This document shows positions 26,110 through 34,866 of a stretch of 64,000 nucleotides of DNA, in pieces. The notes under the pieces are model-generated. The model ran no database searches and was not told the origin of the DNA. It saw only the letters and a list, made by a program, of their open reading frames with translations. A program made the translations under genes and the position numbers. Source of the DNA: Erysipelotrichaceae bacterium (lineage in GTDB: Bacteria > Bacillota_I > Bacilli_A > Erysipelotrichales > Erysipelotrichaceae); the NCBI GenBank assembly GCA_017454765.1, contig JAFTCJ010000007.1, forward strand, positions 82,391 through 146,390. Reading direction: 5' to 3'. Every line of letters begins with the position of its first letter. Position 1 is the stretch's first letter.

Positions 26110-27620
26110 GACTCTTTTTCTATCTCTTCAAAGACATCGGAGAAACGATGCATCCATTCCTTTGTATCGGGATAGAAGTCTTTGTAGAGTTCGTAGATCT
26201 TTCTGTATTTTTCGTGATTCTTCTGATCCGGATAATAGGATCTTTCATATTTCACCATGTGATCGACGGCATCTTTTAAAGAAGGATAGATCTTTAACAT
26301 GACCGCACAGGCGATCGCACAGCCGAGGTTAGGCGCATTGATGTCTTTGGGAACGTTGATGACAATATCGGAGACATCGGCATGGATCTGCATCCAAAGA
26401 TCGCTTCTCGCACTGCCGCCGGCGATGTTCATCTCTTTGACATCGACACCGTTCTCCCTGAAGGTATCCAGGATCCGCTCGCTGCCGAAAGCCACGCCTT
26501 CCAGGATTGCCCGGTACATATCGGCTTTCGTATGTGCCAGGCTCAGTCCGTAGAACATGCCTTTGACTTTTGAATCATGATAGGGATGTTTGTTGCCCTG
26601 GAAATAATCCAGCAACAATAATCCGTTGGAACCGATGGGAATCTCTTTTGCGAGTTCATCCAGTTCTTTGTAAGACCGATCCGGACAGAACTGTTTCCTG
26701 AACCAGGAAAGGATGGAACCGGATGCGCTCTGGGCAACATAGTCGGTATAGTAGCCTGCGATCAGATTGTCGGGACCGTTGTTGGAACCGTCGGGATTCA
26801 AGAGCGGTCTTTCATTGAGTGCCATCGCCAGATTGGAACTGCCGGTGATCATGCCGATCCTACCGGAACAGTTGACGCCGATTCCCAGAAGTCCGATCGA
26901 TGAATCGATACCGCCCTGGGCGATCGGCAGTCCCTCAGGAAGTCCGAAATATCCGGCTGCTGTTTCTGAAAGTGTTCCGATCTGTTCGCCGACTCTGTAT
27001 ACATTCTCTGTCGGGAATTTATCAAGGGCATCTGCGATATCCAGAGCCTCATAGATCTTTTTTGAAAAACCGTCTTTGATGGAATAGCCCCAGTTGCAGG
27101 CAGTGTTGTTGTTCATACACCATTTATCTGTCAGTCTGAATGTCAGCCAGTCCTGATATTCGCAGAAGACCTCGGCATTGTCATAGATCTCTTTTTCATT
27201 GCGCTTGAGCCAGGCCAGTTTGGGAGGCATCCATTCCGGAGAATAAAACTCACCGGTCTTTTCCAGCAGTTCATCGGCTTCCTTTCCCGCTCTGACATCC
27301 ATCCAGATGATGCAGGGGTATAGAGGCGTTCCGTCTTTTCTGCAGACGACAACGCTGGTGCACGTCGTGTCACAGGCCAGAGCAGAGATCTGTTCGGGTC
27401 TGATCTGTCCTTTTTCAAGGGCCTTGCCAACGGCAGCCTTCAAAGCATGCCACCAGTCATTGGGATCCTGCATCGCCCATCCGGGTCTTGGAAAATCGGT
27501 TTTGTATTCCTCGGATGCGAAAGACAGGCAGTTTCCTGTCTTGTCATAAAGGCCGACACGCATGCCGCCGGTACCGCCGTCGATGCCCATCAGGATCGGA
27601 TTATCTTCACTGTTTATCAT
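26106..27620 (-). CDS. FGGY-family carbohydrate kinase
   Basis: A 504-residue sugar kinase of the xylulokinase/ribulokinase/glycerol kinase group. The phosphate loop is GIDGGTGGMRVGLYD, the sugar-site region includes WMDVRAGKEADEL and GGIDSS, and the adenosine motif is NIAGGSARSDLWMQ. The substrate is not evident; L-ribulose, D-xylulose or a related ketose is possible. It starts at ATG 27620 without a ribosome site but with an extended -10 (TGA-TAGAAT) six bases upstream, so its mRNA should be leaderless. It stands alone. Confidence 0.9.
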   Translation of the reverse strand: MINSEDNPILMGIDGGTGGMRVGLYDKTGNCLSFASEEYKTDFPRPGWAMQDPNDWWHALKAAVGKALEKGQIRPEQISALACDTTCTSVVVCRKDGTPLYPCIIWMDVRAGKEADELLEKTGEFYSPEWMPPKLAWLKRNEKEIYDNAEVFCEYQDWLTFRLTDKWCMNNNTACNWGYSIKDGFSKKIYEALDIADALDKFPTENVYRVGEQIGTLSETAAGYFGLPEGLPIAQGGIDSSIGLLGIGVNCSGRIGMITGSSNLAMALNERPLLNPDGSNNGPDNLIAGYYTDYVAQSASGSILSWFRKQFCPDRSYKELDELAKEIPIGSNGLLLLDYFQGNKHPYHDSKVKGMFYGLSLAHTKADMYRAILEGVAFGSERILDTFRENGVDVKEMNIAGGSARSDLWMQIHADVSDIVINVPKDINAPNLGCAIACAVMLKIYPSLKDAVDHMVKYERSYYPDQKNHEKYRKIYELYKDFYPDTKEWMHRFSDVFEEIEKES

Positions 27621-27626
27621 GGCTTC

Positions 27627-27635
27627 ATTCTATCA
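27627..27635 (-). promoter_or_regulatory. Extended -10 promoter giving a leaderless mRNA (FGGY kinase)
   Basis: On the minus strand TGA-TAGAAT is followed by six bases and the ATG at 27620. Confidence 0.65.
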
Positions 27636-27671
27636 AAGTGGATGAGGGTTTGTTAATAGAGAAAGGAAGGA

Positions 27672-28775
27672 TCAGGAAGGCAGTGTTCCGCTGATCTTTT
27701 CTTTCGCTGTGTCCATCAGTTCTTTTTCTACCTGATATTCTCCTTTGTAGGAATATCCTTTTTCCAGAGAGGCGAATTTTCCGAGCAGTTCATTAGCTTC
27801 TTTTTCATTTTTCAGATACAGTGCCCTGGCATAGAGATATCTGATAGTGGAAAGAGAGGATGATTTTGATGCCTGAATAAATTTCAGCAGTTTCTTGTCT
27901 GTGACGTCTTCAAAGGTACCGCTTAAACAGTCGATGTATTTCTGATCGAGTTCAAGCCCGTTTCTCTGCAGATCCATCAGCGGATAGTCCTTGTCTTTGA
28001 TCTCTCTGATCAGTTTTTCCGCTTCATCGAATTTCTGTTGATCCATGAGTCTGCTTTCAAGCCACAGGATATTGGAAGCACCGAGTGATCCGGAATTCAG
28101 TGTCGCTTCTCTCAGATCGAGCATCTCATCCGGAATATCCGAGGTTCTTTTTCCCTCTGCCAGCATTTCATTGATGTCGAGCATAAGATAGAAGGAATCG
28201 ATCGCTTCCGGGTGCTGATGCATCTCACGGATGTTTTCTGCGTCGTTTGCCACGCCGCTTCCTTTATAGGGGATGCCGTTTGAGAAAAACATGATCAGCG
28301 CGTACATGCCTGAGACGGCAAAGAAAACGGCGACCGGTACTGAATCCGATCGGAAGGCAATCAGATAAAAGATGACTGCAGAGATCAGATTGGCGATGAG
28401 GCCGCCTGCATTATAAAGAAAATATGGTTTCTTTTCCCTGGAAACAGGAGATCCCATCAGACACTGTCCCAGTGTTCCGGGTATCGAATAACGGCCGAAA
28501 CTCAGTTTTCCGTCTCTGTATGTGACGATCAGTGACAGCACCCGGTAGGAGAGAAAACGGAAACCGGTCAGAAGACCGAAAAGCATGTGGCCTGCTTCAT
28601 GGATTGCGGTCTCCAGAACGACAGCAGCGGCGATCGACAGGACCAGCATGAGATAGGTCATAAGAAGATTTATATTGTTACTGAAAGTGATCTTTCCGAT
28701 CAGCAATCCGGTAGGCAGCGTGACTGCCAGTATGGTGATTATGATCAGTATTCTGATGTTCCTGTCTTTCTTCAT
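27672..28775 (-). CDS. M50-like membrane zinc metallopeptidase
   Basis: A 367-residue membrane protein. Two N-terminal helices precede HEAGH in ETAIHEAGHMLFGLL, the zinc motif of site-2-type proteases, lying in a membrane segment. Two or three more helices follow, then a long C-terminal helical region (about residues 200-367) that looks like tetratricopeptide-type pairs. I do not see a clear third metal ligand. The start is ATG 28775 with AAAGGA upstream; the frame opens 24 codons earlier without support. It is divergent from the M42 gene. Regulated intramembrane cleavage is possible but unproven. Confidence 0.75.
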   Translation of the reverse strand: MKKDRNIRILIIITILAVTLPTGLLIGKITFSNNINLLMTYLMLVLSIAAAVVLETAIHEAGHMLFGLLTGFRFLSYRVLSLIVTYRDGKLSFGRYSIPGTLGQCLMGSPVSREKKPYFLYNAGGLIANLISAVIFYLIAFRSDSVPVAVFFAVSGMYALIMFFSNGIPYKGSGVANDAENIREMHQHPEAIDSFYLMLDINEMLAEGKRTSDIPDEMLDLREATLNSGSLGASNILWLESRLMDQQKFDEAEKLIREIKDKDYPLMDLQRNGLELDQKYIDCLSGTFEDVTDKKLLKFIQASKSSSLSTIRYLYARALYLKNEKEANELLGKFASLEKGYSYKGEYQVEKELMDTAKEKISGTLPS

Positions 28776-28852
28776 GATGCTTTTCCTTTCAAAATGCTGC
28801 GTATTGTTTCTTCTAGATATTATAATGAAATGGTAAGAACGGAGCAATCATC

Positions 28853-29953
28853 ATGGAATTAATGAATCTGAAGAAGAAACTGAAGGAATATATGGCGATA
28901 CCGCGCGTCAGCGGCTATGAAAAGGAAATGGCATACGCTCTGAAGAAGGATCTGCTGGAATATACGGATGATGTTTATATCGACAAGATCGGCAACTGCA
29001 TCGCAACCTTTGAAGGAAGCGAAAAGGATGCACCGGTACTGATGATCTTTGCCCATATGGATACGATCGGTTTTGTGATCAAAAGGATCGACAGCGACGG
29101 ATTCATCTTTGTCGACAGAGTGGGCGGAGTTCCCGAAAAGGTCATGACCGGTACGGCCGTCAGAGTCGGAAGCGAAGACGGAAAATACTATAACGGCATC
29201 TTCGGTACCAGAGCCTATCACATCATGTCCAGCGAGGAGAAAGCAAAGGCTGATTCCCTGAACGATCTGTTCATCGATATCGGTGCCGGAAGCGATCAGG
29301 AAGTCTTTGATCTGGGCATCCAGGTCGGCTGTCCGGTCGCGTACGGCGAAGCTTATTATGATCTGATCAATGACCGGGTCTCCGGTTCCTATATCGATGC
29401 CGCTGCCGGCATGAGCAATCTGATCCAGGTTGCCGAATATCTCAAAGATCACAAGCCCAAAGCGACAGTGAGACTGGTCGGTACGGTATGGGAGGAGTAT
29501 TCCGCAAGAGGCGCCATGATGGCCAACCGCAGTGCGAAATGCGATATGGCGATCTCCATCCTGGGACCGGGTGCTGCCGATACGCCAGATCAGAAAGGCA
29601 AGGTCTCCAATGTGAAGATGAATGACGGCGTCGGTGTGACGATGTTCAATTTCCACGGCAAGGGTACACTCAACGGAAACATCATTCACAAGGGCATGTT
29701 CGAACTGTTAAAGAAAGCAGCTGAAGAAAAGGGCATCAGGATACAGAGACAGGCTGCCAGAGGCGCCTTGTCGGATACCGCTTATCTGGCTCTGGAAAAT
29801 GACGGGATCCCCTGCATGGATCTGGGAACGCCGGACCGCTATTCCCATTCGCCTCTGGAACTGATCGATACGAAGGATCTGAAACAGACCGGTGAACTCC
29901 TGTGCCATTTCATCGATCTGCTGGATAAGGATTTCGATCTCAACAGATATTAA
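28853..29953 (+). CDS. M42 family aminopeptidase (FrvX/PepA-like)
   Basis: A 366-residue cytosolic metal aminopeptidase of the tetrahedral M42 family. Metal ligands are seen in FAHMDTIGF, SYIDAAAGM and the catalytic pair in TVWEEYSARGA; the last His lies in RYSHSPLE. Such enzymes trim N-terminal residues from short peptides. Two in-frame ATGs (28853, 28862) exist; ACGGAG suits the first. It is convergent with the M20 gene and shares a hairpin terminator with it. Confidence 0.9.
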   Translation: MELMNLKKKLKEYMAIPRVSGYEKEMAYALKKDLLEYTDDVYIDKIGNCIATFEGSEKDAPVLMIFAHMDTIGFVIKRIDSDGFIFVDRVGGVPEKVMTGTAVRVGSEDGKYYNGIFGTRAYHIMSSEEKAKADSLNDLFIDIGAGSDQEVFDLGIQVGCPVAYGEAYYDLINDRVSGSYIDAAAGMSNLIQVAEYLKDHKPKATVRLVGTVWEEYSARGAMMANRSAKCDMAISILGPGAADTPDQKGKVSNVKMNDGVGVTMFNFHGKGTLNGNIIHKGMFELLKKAAEEKGIRIQRQAARGALSDTAYLALENDGIPCMDLGTPDRYSHSPLELIDTKDLKQTGELLCHFIDLLDKDFDLNRY

Positions 29954-29955
29954 AA

Positions 29956-29988
29956 AATACCTCGCTTATCCAAGATAGGCGAGGTATT
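29956..29988. terminator. Long hairpin terminator overlapping the M20 gene end
   Basis: A 15-pair stem (29956-29970 with 29974-29988, one T-G pair) and a three-base loop sit between convergent genes. The 3' arm codes for the last residues of the M20 protein, and the stop codon lies in the 5' arm. T-rich tracts flank it. Confidence 0.85.
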
Positions 29989-31210
29989 CTTCTTTTGTCA
30001 TGGCAGGAGTGAAGTCCTGTTTTATTTTATTTACATAATCTTCGTGATCAAGCAGATATTTTACAGTGTCATAGACGATCTTGGCAGGTTCGAGGTAGGC
30101 CCTCTGTTTGTCGACGATGCATAAGTCTTTGCCATGGCAGTTTCCGGCAAATCCGGAATAGCCGAACTGTACTGTCGGTTTGAACAGCGAGAGATCACCG
30201 ATATCTCCGGCAGCCATGGAGATCTCACCGTCATGGATCTCTTCGGGCTTGCAGTATTTCAGCATATTTTTCCTGATGATGTCATTGATCGCCCGGTTCT
30301 GATGCATCGGCAGATAGCCCGGTGTCGTTCTGATGGAGACGGATGCACCGATCGCTTTGGCACAGCATTTCGCGGCATTGTCCACTCTGGCTGCGGTCTC
30401 TCGGAGCGCCTTTTCATTCATGGAACGGACATAACATTCATAGACGGTCTTTTCCGGAATGGAGTTGACGGTCTGTCCGCCTGTGGAGAGGATGCCGTGA
30501 ATGCGGATGAAGTCTTCTTCCCGGAAGGTCTCTCTCAACATGTTGAGCGCATTGTCAAACAGGACAAAGGCGTTCAAGGCGTTGATCCCCTTGTCAGGAG
30601 CGACAGCGGCATGAGTCGCTTTTCCTTTGAAGGTGATCTCTTTATAGACAAATCCCGAAAGAGCGGAGTTGAGTGAAAAATGATAATCGCTCTGACCCAT
30701 GGTATGCAGATGGATGAGAAGGTCTTCTTCATCAAACTGACCTGCCGCCTGCATGTTGACTTTGCCGCCGATGTATCTGATCTCACCTTTTCTAATGAGC
30801 TGTTTGCGGAAGGCGATATCCGTGAATTCTTCAGCCGGTGTGAAATATAAGGTCACCGTTCCTTTTTTGACGATGTCTTTGAGCTTGACCAGGGTATAGG
30901 CCATGATCGCACACTGGGTGGAGTGGCCGCAGCTGTGGGCTGCATAGTCATCCTTGTTGGCAAAAGGATGGCCCAGTGTCGGAATGGCATCGAGTTCGGC
31001 GATCAGACCGATCCTCGGCGATCCCGATCCCACCGATACTTTAAAGGCTGTGCGGAAGCCCAGATCCGTGACTCTGAGTCCGTGAGATTCGAAGTACTCT
31101 GTCAGGATCTTTTTATTGGTGAATTCCTTGTAGCCCAGCTGTGGATGGATGAAGAGTTCATCACCCAGCGCATAGAGTTCGTTTCTGTCTTGATCAAGTG
31201 TGTTTTTCAT
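29966..31210 (-). CDS. M20D amidohydrolase (IAA-amino-acid hydrolase/HipO-like)
   Basis: A 414-residue zinc hydrolase of the M20D group, which removes acyl groups from amino acids or cleaves short peptides. Metal-site motifs are LIAELDAIP, AHSCGHSTQ, TPAEEF and the dimerisation-domain KGKATHAA. The metal Cys of CGH is present. GAGG precedes the ATG, and an extended -10 lies at 31229-31237. It is a monocistronic unit convergent with the M42 gene. Confidence 0.9.
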   Translation of the reverse strand: MKNTLDQDRNELYALGDELFIHPQLGYKEFTNKKILTEYFESHGLRVTDLGFRTAFKVSVGSGSPRIGLIAELDAIPTLGHPFANKDDYAAHSCGHSTQCAIMAYTLVKLKDIVKKGTVTLYFTPAEEFTDIAFRKQLIRKGEIRYIGGKVNMQAAGQFDEEDLLIHLHTMGQSDYHFSLNSALSGFVYKEITFKGKATHAAVAPDKGINALNAFVLFDNALNMLRETFREEDFIRIHGILSTGGQTVNSIPEKTVYECYVRSMNEKALRETAARVDNAAKCCAKAIGASVSIRTTPGYLPMHQNRAINDIIRKNMLKYCKPEEIHDGEISMAAGDIGDLSLFKPTVQFGYSGFAGNCHGKDLCIVDKQRAYLEPAKIVYDTVKYLLDHEDYVNKIKQDFTPAMTKEEYLAYLG

Positions 31211-31228
31211 AGTCTTTTCCTCAACAAA

Positions 31229-31237
31229 ATCATACCA
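31229..31237 (-). promoter_or_regulatory. Extended -10 promoter of the M20D gene
   Basis: TGG-TATGAT on the minus strand, 18 bases before the ATG, with GAGG between them. Confidence 0.55.
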
Positions 31238-31348
31238 AAATAAAGGATGCTTTTCTCAGAGAAAGAAATCGGAGTAAAATATTATTTACAGGCCATACTC
31301 TTTATTATTATCGGGTATGATAGTAAACTGGTATTAAGATATAAAGAT

Positions 31349-31741
31349 ATGAAGAAAACAGTCAAGTGTTACCGCTGCGGCAAGGAATATGACTCCAAGG
31401 ATCTGAAGGAGATTATTTCCTGCAGTCACTGTCATCAGCAGATGAAGATCACTGCGAAAACGGAAAGTCATTTTCGTTTTATGCGTTATCTTTTCGTGCT
31501 GGCGGTCTGTCTGGCGATCGCTTTCGCCATCAACCTCTTTACCAATAATAATTATCTGGCCCTGATCGCGACCATGGCTGTGGCGATGCTGATGGCGAAT
31601 TTTGCCGACAGCTGGTGTCTGAAACTGACGGAAATGATATTCGGTCTGGAATATGAAGAGTATCATACTGTCAAGATGAGCAACAAGGACCGCATCAGGA
31701 TGGAAGGTCAGAAGAAAAAGAAAGGTCTTATCAGGAAATAA
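31349..31741 (+). CDS. Zinc-ribbon membrane protein
   Basis: A 130-residue protein with an N-terminal zinc ribbon (CYRCGKEYDSKDL, then SCSHCHQ) and two hydrophobic helices near residues 47-66 and 70-88, then a basic tail. No catalytic motif is seen. ATG 31349 is preferred; the frame opens at 31247 but the extra residues look untranslated. The PRD gene begins two bases after its stop, so it may belong to the yhf-like operon as its first gene. Role unknown. Confidence 0.65.
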   Translation: MKKTVKCYRCGKEYDSKDLKEIISCSHCHQQMKITAKTESHFRFMRYLFVLAVCLAIAFAINLFTNNNYLALIATMAVAMLMANFADSWCLKLTEMIFGLEYEEYHTVKMSNKDRIRMEGQKKKKGLIRK

Positions 31742-31743
31742 AT

Positions 31744-32130
31744 ATGGATTTTACGGAACGTTTTGATCTGTACAAAGAAGGCGGGATGATCAATGATGAT
31801 GACATCAGGGATCTCAACGCAGTCATTGAGCTGTTTCGGAATGAATACGGCGTCACTCTGGAAGAAGAGAACGCATCGATGTTCATCGCCCATCTCTGTG
31901 CCGCCTACGGAAGACTTTCGAGCGCCGAACCGGTGGATGAAGTCCCCGAAGAGGTACTCGAGGAACTCAGATCCCTGGATACTTATGAGGAGTCTCTGGA
32001 GATCCTGGACAAAGTTATGAAGGCAACAGCCAACCCTCTCAATGAGATCGAGCAGGGTTATGCATTGCTTCATATAAACAATCTGATTGCTCAGTTCAAG
32101 GAAAGCGGTGAATGGCACACTGCCGACTGA
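31744..32130 (+). CDS. PRD-domain protein (YhfY-like), yhf-like locus
   Basis: A 128-residue single PTS regulation domain. The first conserved His is in MFIAHLCAAYGR and the second in YALLHINNL, preceded by NEIEQGY. In E. coli the yhf operon carries a free-standing PRD protein, YhfY, in the same company. Free PRDs can be phosphorylated by PTS proteins on these His residues, but there is no DNA-binding domain here and no PTS gene in the window. It starts two bases after the zinc-ribbon gene; AGGA lies upstream. Confidence 0.8.
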   Translation: MDFTERFDLYKEGGMINDDDIRDLNAVIELFRNEYGVTLEEENASMFIAHLCAAYGRLSSAEPVDEVPEEVLEELRSLDTYEESLEILDKVMKATANPLNEIEQGYALLHINNLIAQFKESGEWHTAD

Positions 32131-32166
32131 GACTGAGTAAACCAAAACAAAAGAAGGGGTGAATCT

Positions 32167-33480
32167 ATGGTTACAAATTTTGTATTTCCGCAAGTATTGA
32201 GAACCATCGTCCTGGTTGCGATCTCTGCGTGGGCAAGCTTGCTTTCTCACAAGTGTATCTCCAACTTCAACGATGGTGCAAGACCTGTATTCCCTGAACT
32301 GATGGAAGGCAGAATGACCCGTCCGGAATTCGCCGTTGTCGTAACAGGCATGGGCGTTGGCTGGGTCATGGCCGGCTTCAACCAGTGGCTGGGAACAGGC
32401 CTGATCGCCTGCCACCTGATCCTCATCGCAACCGACTGTATCGGTGCATGGTCTCCGAACGAGTATGTCGCTCTGGCTTTAGGTGCAGCTTACGGTCTTG
32501 TCTGTGCGTATGGTACACAGGGTATCGCTGCCGTATTCAACGGTCTGCCTTACAACTTCCTGAATGACCTGACAAACATCACGACTCCGGTCCTGCCGAT
32601 CTTCTGCATGTACCCGGCAATTGCCATAGCCGGTCAGTTTGGTGCAAAGAAGGGCATCATCGCCGCTATCGTTACTGCGATCGTCTACATCTTCTGCACG
32701 GTCGTCGGTTCTGTCAAGGTCGGTGCGATCTCTGTCGCTCTGTATCCATACACATTCGCTATGCTGGCAGGCATGGTATGTCTGGTCATCTATGCGATCG
32801 GTGCTTCCAAGAATTCCGAAGCGATTGAAACGACGGAAGAGGAAGAGAACCTGTTCACGAAGAATGCCAACAGGATCAAGAGCAACTGGATCTATCTGTG
32901 CACTCAGGGTGCTCTGAATGCTTTAGGTATCAAGATCCTGGCTCAGGCTTATCAGCCGATCATCCTGGCATCTGCGATCACTGAAGGCGATATGAACATC
33001 TTCTATCTCGCCATGATCGGTGTCATCTTCGCGTTCATTCCGCTGATCGTTTCCACAGCTCTGGCAACAGGCGTTTATCAGGCAGTCGGTCTGACCGCTG
33101 TCATGCTGGGCGGCGCTATGGTACCGGATTCCGTCTGGTTCCTGGCTCCTGTCGTCGGTTTCGCGATCGAGTTCATCGAGATCCAGCTCCTGGGTCTGCT
33201 CGGTAAAGCACTGTCACAGTTCCCTGAACTGACCAAGTGCGGCGACCACATCCGTGACGCTATGATCTCCTGCACGACTCTGGCTCTGACCATCGGTGCT
33301 TTCATGGCCGGTAATGCGATCTGGGGTGCTGTCGGTCTGATGGGTGTCGGCGGTTTCTATACATTGAACGAAGTGACAGGTCAGCGTATCCCGAAGTCTG
33401 CAGTAGGTCCTCTGGCAGCTGTCTGTGTCGGTTTATTGTATAATTTAGCTATACTGTTACACATCGTAACATTAGGCTAA
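32167..33480 (+). CDS. yhfT: YhfT-like membrane transporter
   Basis: A 437-residue integral membrane protein with ten or more helices. It matches the pattern I know for E. coli YhfT, including the early loop FNDGARPVFPELMEGRMTRPE, TALATGVYQAVGLT and the late YTLNEVTGQRIP. YhfT is taken to be the transporter of the yhf pathway; its substrate is not known to me. AAGGGGTG precedes the ATG. It starts the core of the cluster and is followed after 21 bases by yhfU. Codon bias toward GCT, GGT and ATC suggests good expression. Confidence 0.88.
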   Translation: MVTNFVFPQVLRTIVLVAISAWASLLSHKCISNFNDGARPVFPELMEGRMTRPEFAVVVTGMGVGWVMAGFNQWLGTGLIACHLILIATDCIGAWSPNEYVALALGAAYGLVCAYGTQGIAAVFNGLPYNFLNDLTNITTPVLPIFCMYPAIAIAGQFGAKKGIIAAIVTAIVYIFCTVVGSVKVGAISVALYPYTFAMLAGMVCLVIYAIGASKNSEAIETTEEEENLFTKNANRIKSNWIYLCTQGALNALGIKILAQAYQPIILASAITEGDMNIFYLAMIGVIFAFIPLIVSTALATGVYQAVGLTAVMLGGAMVPDSVWFLAPVVGFAIEFIEIQLLGLLGKALSQFPELTKCGDHIRDAMISCTTLALTIGAFMAGNAIWGAVGLMGVGGFYTLNEVTGQRIPKSAVGPLAAVCVGLLYNLAILLHIVTLG

Positions 33481-33501
33481 TAACAGAAGGAGGCTTTTCT
33501 G

Positions 33502-33879
33502 ATGAAGATTGAATGTTGCGGTCTGACTGCGACTCAGACCAAGCAGATCATTGATAAGGATTTTGCGGATAAGGTCGAAACACTGACCGATCCCGATATG
33601 GTCGCGGCAAGAAAGGTAAAAGCCGGCGAAGTCGACTATTACCTCGGTTCCTGCATGACCGGCGGCGGCGGTTCCCTGGCGACAGCCATCATGGTGCTGG
33701 GCTACGGCAACTGTCTGGTTGTTTCCAAACAGGGCAAGTGTCCGAGCGAAAAAGAGATCCGTCACATGGTCTACAGCGGCAAACATAAGGCTTTTGGTTA
33801 TGTCAAGTCCCATACCGAACAGGTCATACCTGCTCTGGTCCAGGCATTGACAGACAAGGCGGAAGGAAAGCCGGAATAA
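33502..33879 (+). CDS. yhfU: YhfU-like protein (DUF2620)
   Basis: A 125-residue cytosolic protein of the DUF2620/YhfU family. The diagnostic centre is AGEVDYYLGSCMTGGGGSLATAI, a glycine-rich loop that could bind a phosphate or nucleotide. E. coli YhfU is close in length. No enzymatic activity is established for the family as far as I know. AGGAGG precedes the ATG. A perfect hairpin terminator follows its stop, so expression of the genes downstream may be lower or conditional. Confidence 0.88.
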   Translation: MKIECCGLTATQTKQIIDKDFADKVETLTDPDMVAARKVKAGEVDYYLGSCMTGGGGSLATAIMVLGYGNCLVVSKQGKCPSEKEIRHMVYSGKHKAFGYVKSHTEQVIPALVQALTDKAEGKPE

Positions 33880-33888
33880 GGAAATGAG

Positions 33889-33920
33889 ACAGGCATTCCG
33901 GAAACGGAATGCCTGTTTTC
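33889..33920 (+). terminator. Intra-operon terminator between yhfU and php
   Basis: ACAGGCATTCCG and CGGAATGCCTGT form a perfect 12-pair stem with a GAAA loop, followed by TTTT. It separates the transporter part from the enzyme part of the cluster. Confidence 0.85.
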
Positions 33921-33933
33921 CGAAAGGGAAAGT

Positions 33934-34845
33934 ATGATTCGTACAGTTTTAGGTGATATCAGTAAGGATGAACTGGGCTTTACTCTGGCCCACGAACATC
34001 TCATCCTTGATCTGGATTGGGTACGCAAAGACGGCGTATCTTTCATTCAGGACGTGAATGAAGTGATCCCTGAGATCGCGATGGCTCAGAAACAGGGCAT
34101 CGAAGCTGTTTTTGAAGTGTCGACGATCGACATGAAGAGGGATGTGAAAAAGCTGAAAGAGATCAGCGAAAGAACAGGTTTGAAGATCGTATGCTCAACC
34201 GGCTATTATCTGGCGGAGTATCATCCGGAAAGTCTGAATGAGGCGACGCCGGAAGAGATAGCCGAGGTTTATATAAAAGAACTGACGGAAGGGATCGACG
34301 GGACAGACATCAGGGCCGGACTCATCGCCGAGATCGCTTCCAGTCCGGATGAATTCGTCGGCAACGAAAAGAAGATCCTGGAGGCAGCGGCCATCGCTTC
34401 CGTGAAGACCAGTTTTGCGGTGTCGACCCATACCGGCAGGCCCAATGCGGCCGAGACGGTCGAAATATTGCTGAAGGGCGGTGTCGATCCGGACAAGATC
34501 ATCATCGGTCATCAGGATCTCATCGATGATCATGACTATCATCTCTCACTGCTGAGATACGGTGTCAATATCGCGTTCGATACCTGCGGCAAGGTCGCCT
34601 ATATGCCGGATGAGACCAGGGCCATGAATGCCCTGAAACTGGTCGAAGCCGGCTATGAAGATCATCTGCTGCTGTCAAACGACATTTCCAGACGTACCTA
34701 TTTCACGTCTTTTGGAAAGCAGGGCTATCTGGCCGTCATGGGCAGTGTCGTGCCCCTGATGAGGGAATACGGCATTTCTGAAGAAACGATCAGGAAATTC
34801 CTGAAAGATAATCCCGCAAGGATCGTGAACAACAGCCGCATCTGA
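33934..34845 (+). CDS. php: Phosphotriesterase homology protein 1 (Php/YhfV)
   Basis: A 303-residue amidohydrolase-superfamily TIM barrel of the phosphotriesterase-like branch. The binuclear metal ligands are His20 and His22 (AHEHL), Glu133 (IAEIAS) as the bridging residue instead of the carbamylated Lys, His166 (STHTG), His193 (GHQDL) and Asp250 (SNDISRR). This set matches E. coli Php. The natural substrate may be a lactone, phosphoester or related bond; it is unknown. AAAGGG precedes the ATG, after the terminator. YhfX follows. Confidence 0.9.
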   Translation: MIRTVLGDISKDELGFTLAHEHLILDLDWVRKDGVSFIQDVNEVIPEIAMAQKQGIEAVFEVSTIDMKRDVKKLKEISERTGLKIVCSTGYYLAEYHPESLNEATPEEIAEVYIKELTEGIDGTDIRAGLIAEIASSPDEFVGNEKKILEAAAIASVKTSFAVSTHTGRPNAAETVEILLKGGVDPDKIIIGHQDLIDDHDYHLSLLRYGVNIAFDTCGKVAYMPDETRAMNALKLVEAGYEDHLLLSNDISRRTYFTSFGKQGYLAVMGSVVPLMREYGISEETIRKFLKDNPARIVNNSRI

Positions 34846-34866
34846 TCTAGATTGGAGGAAACGAGG

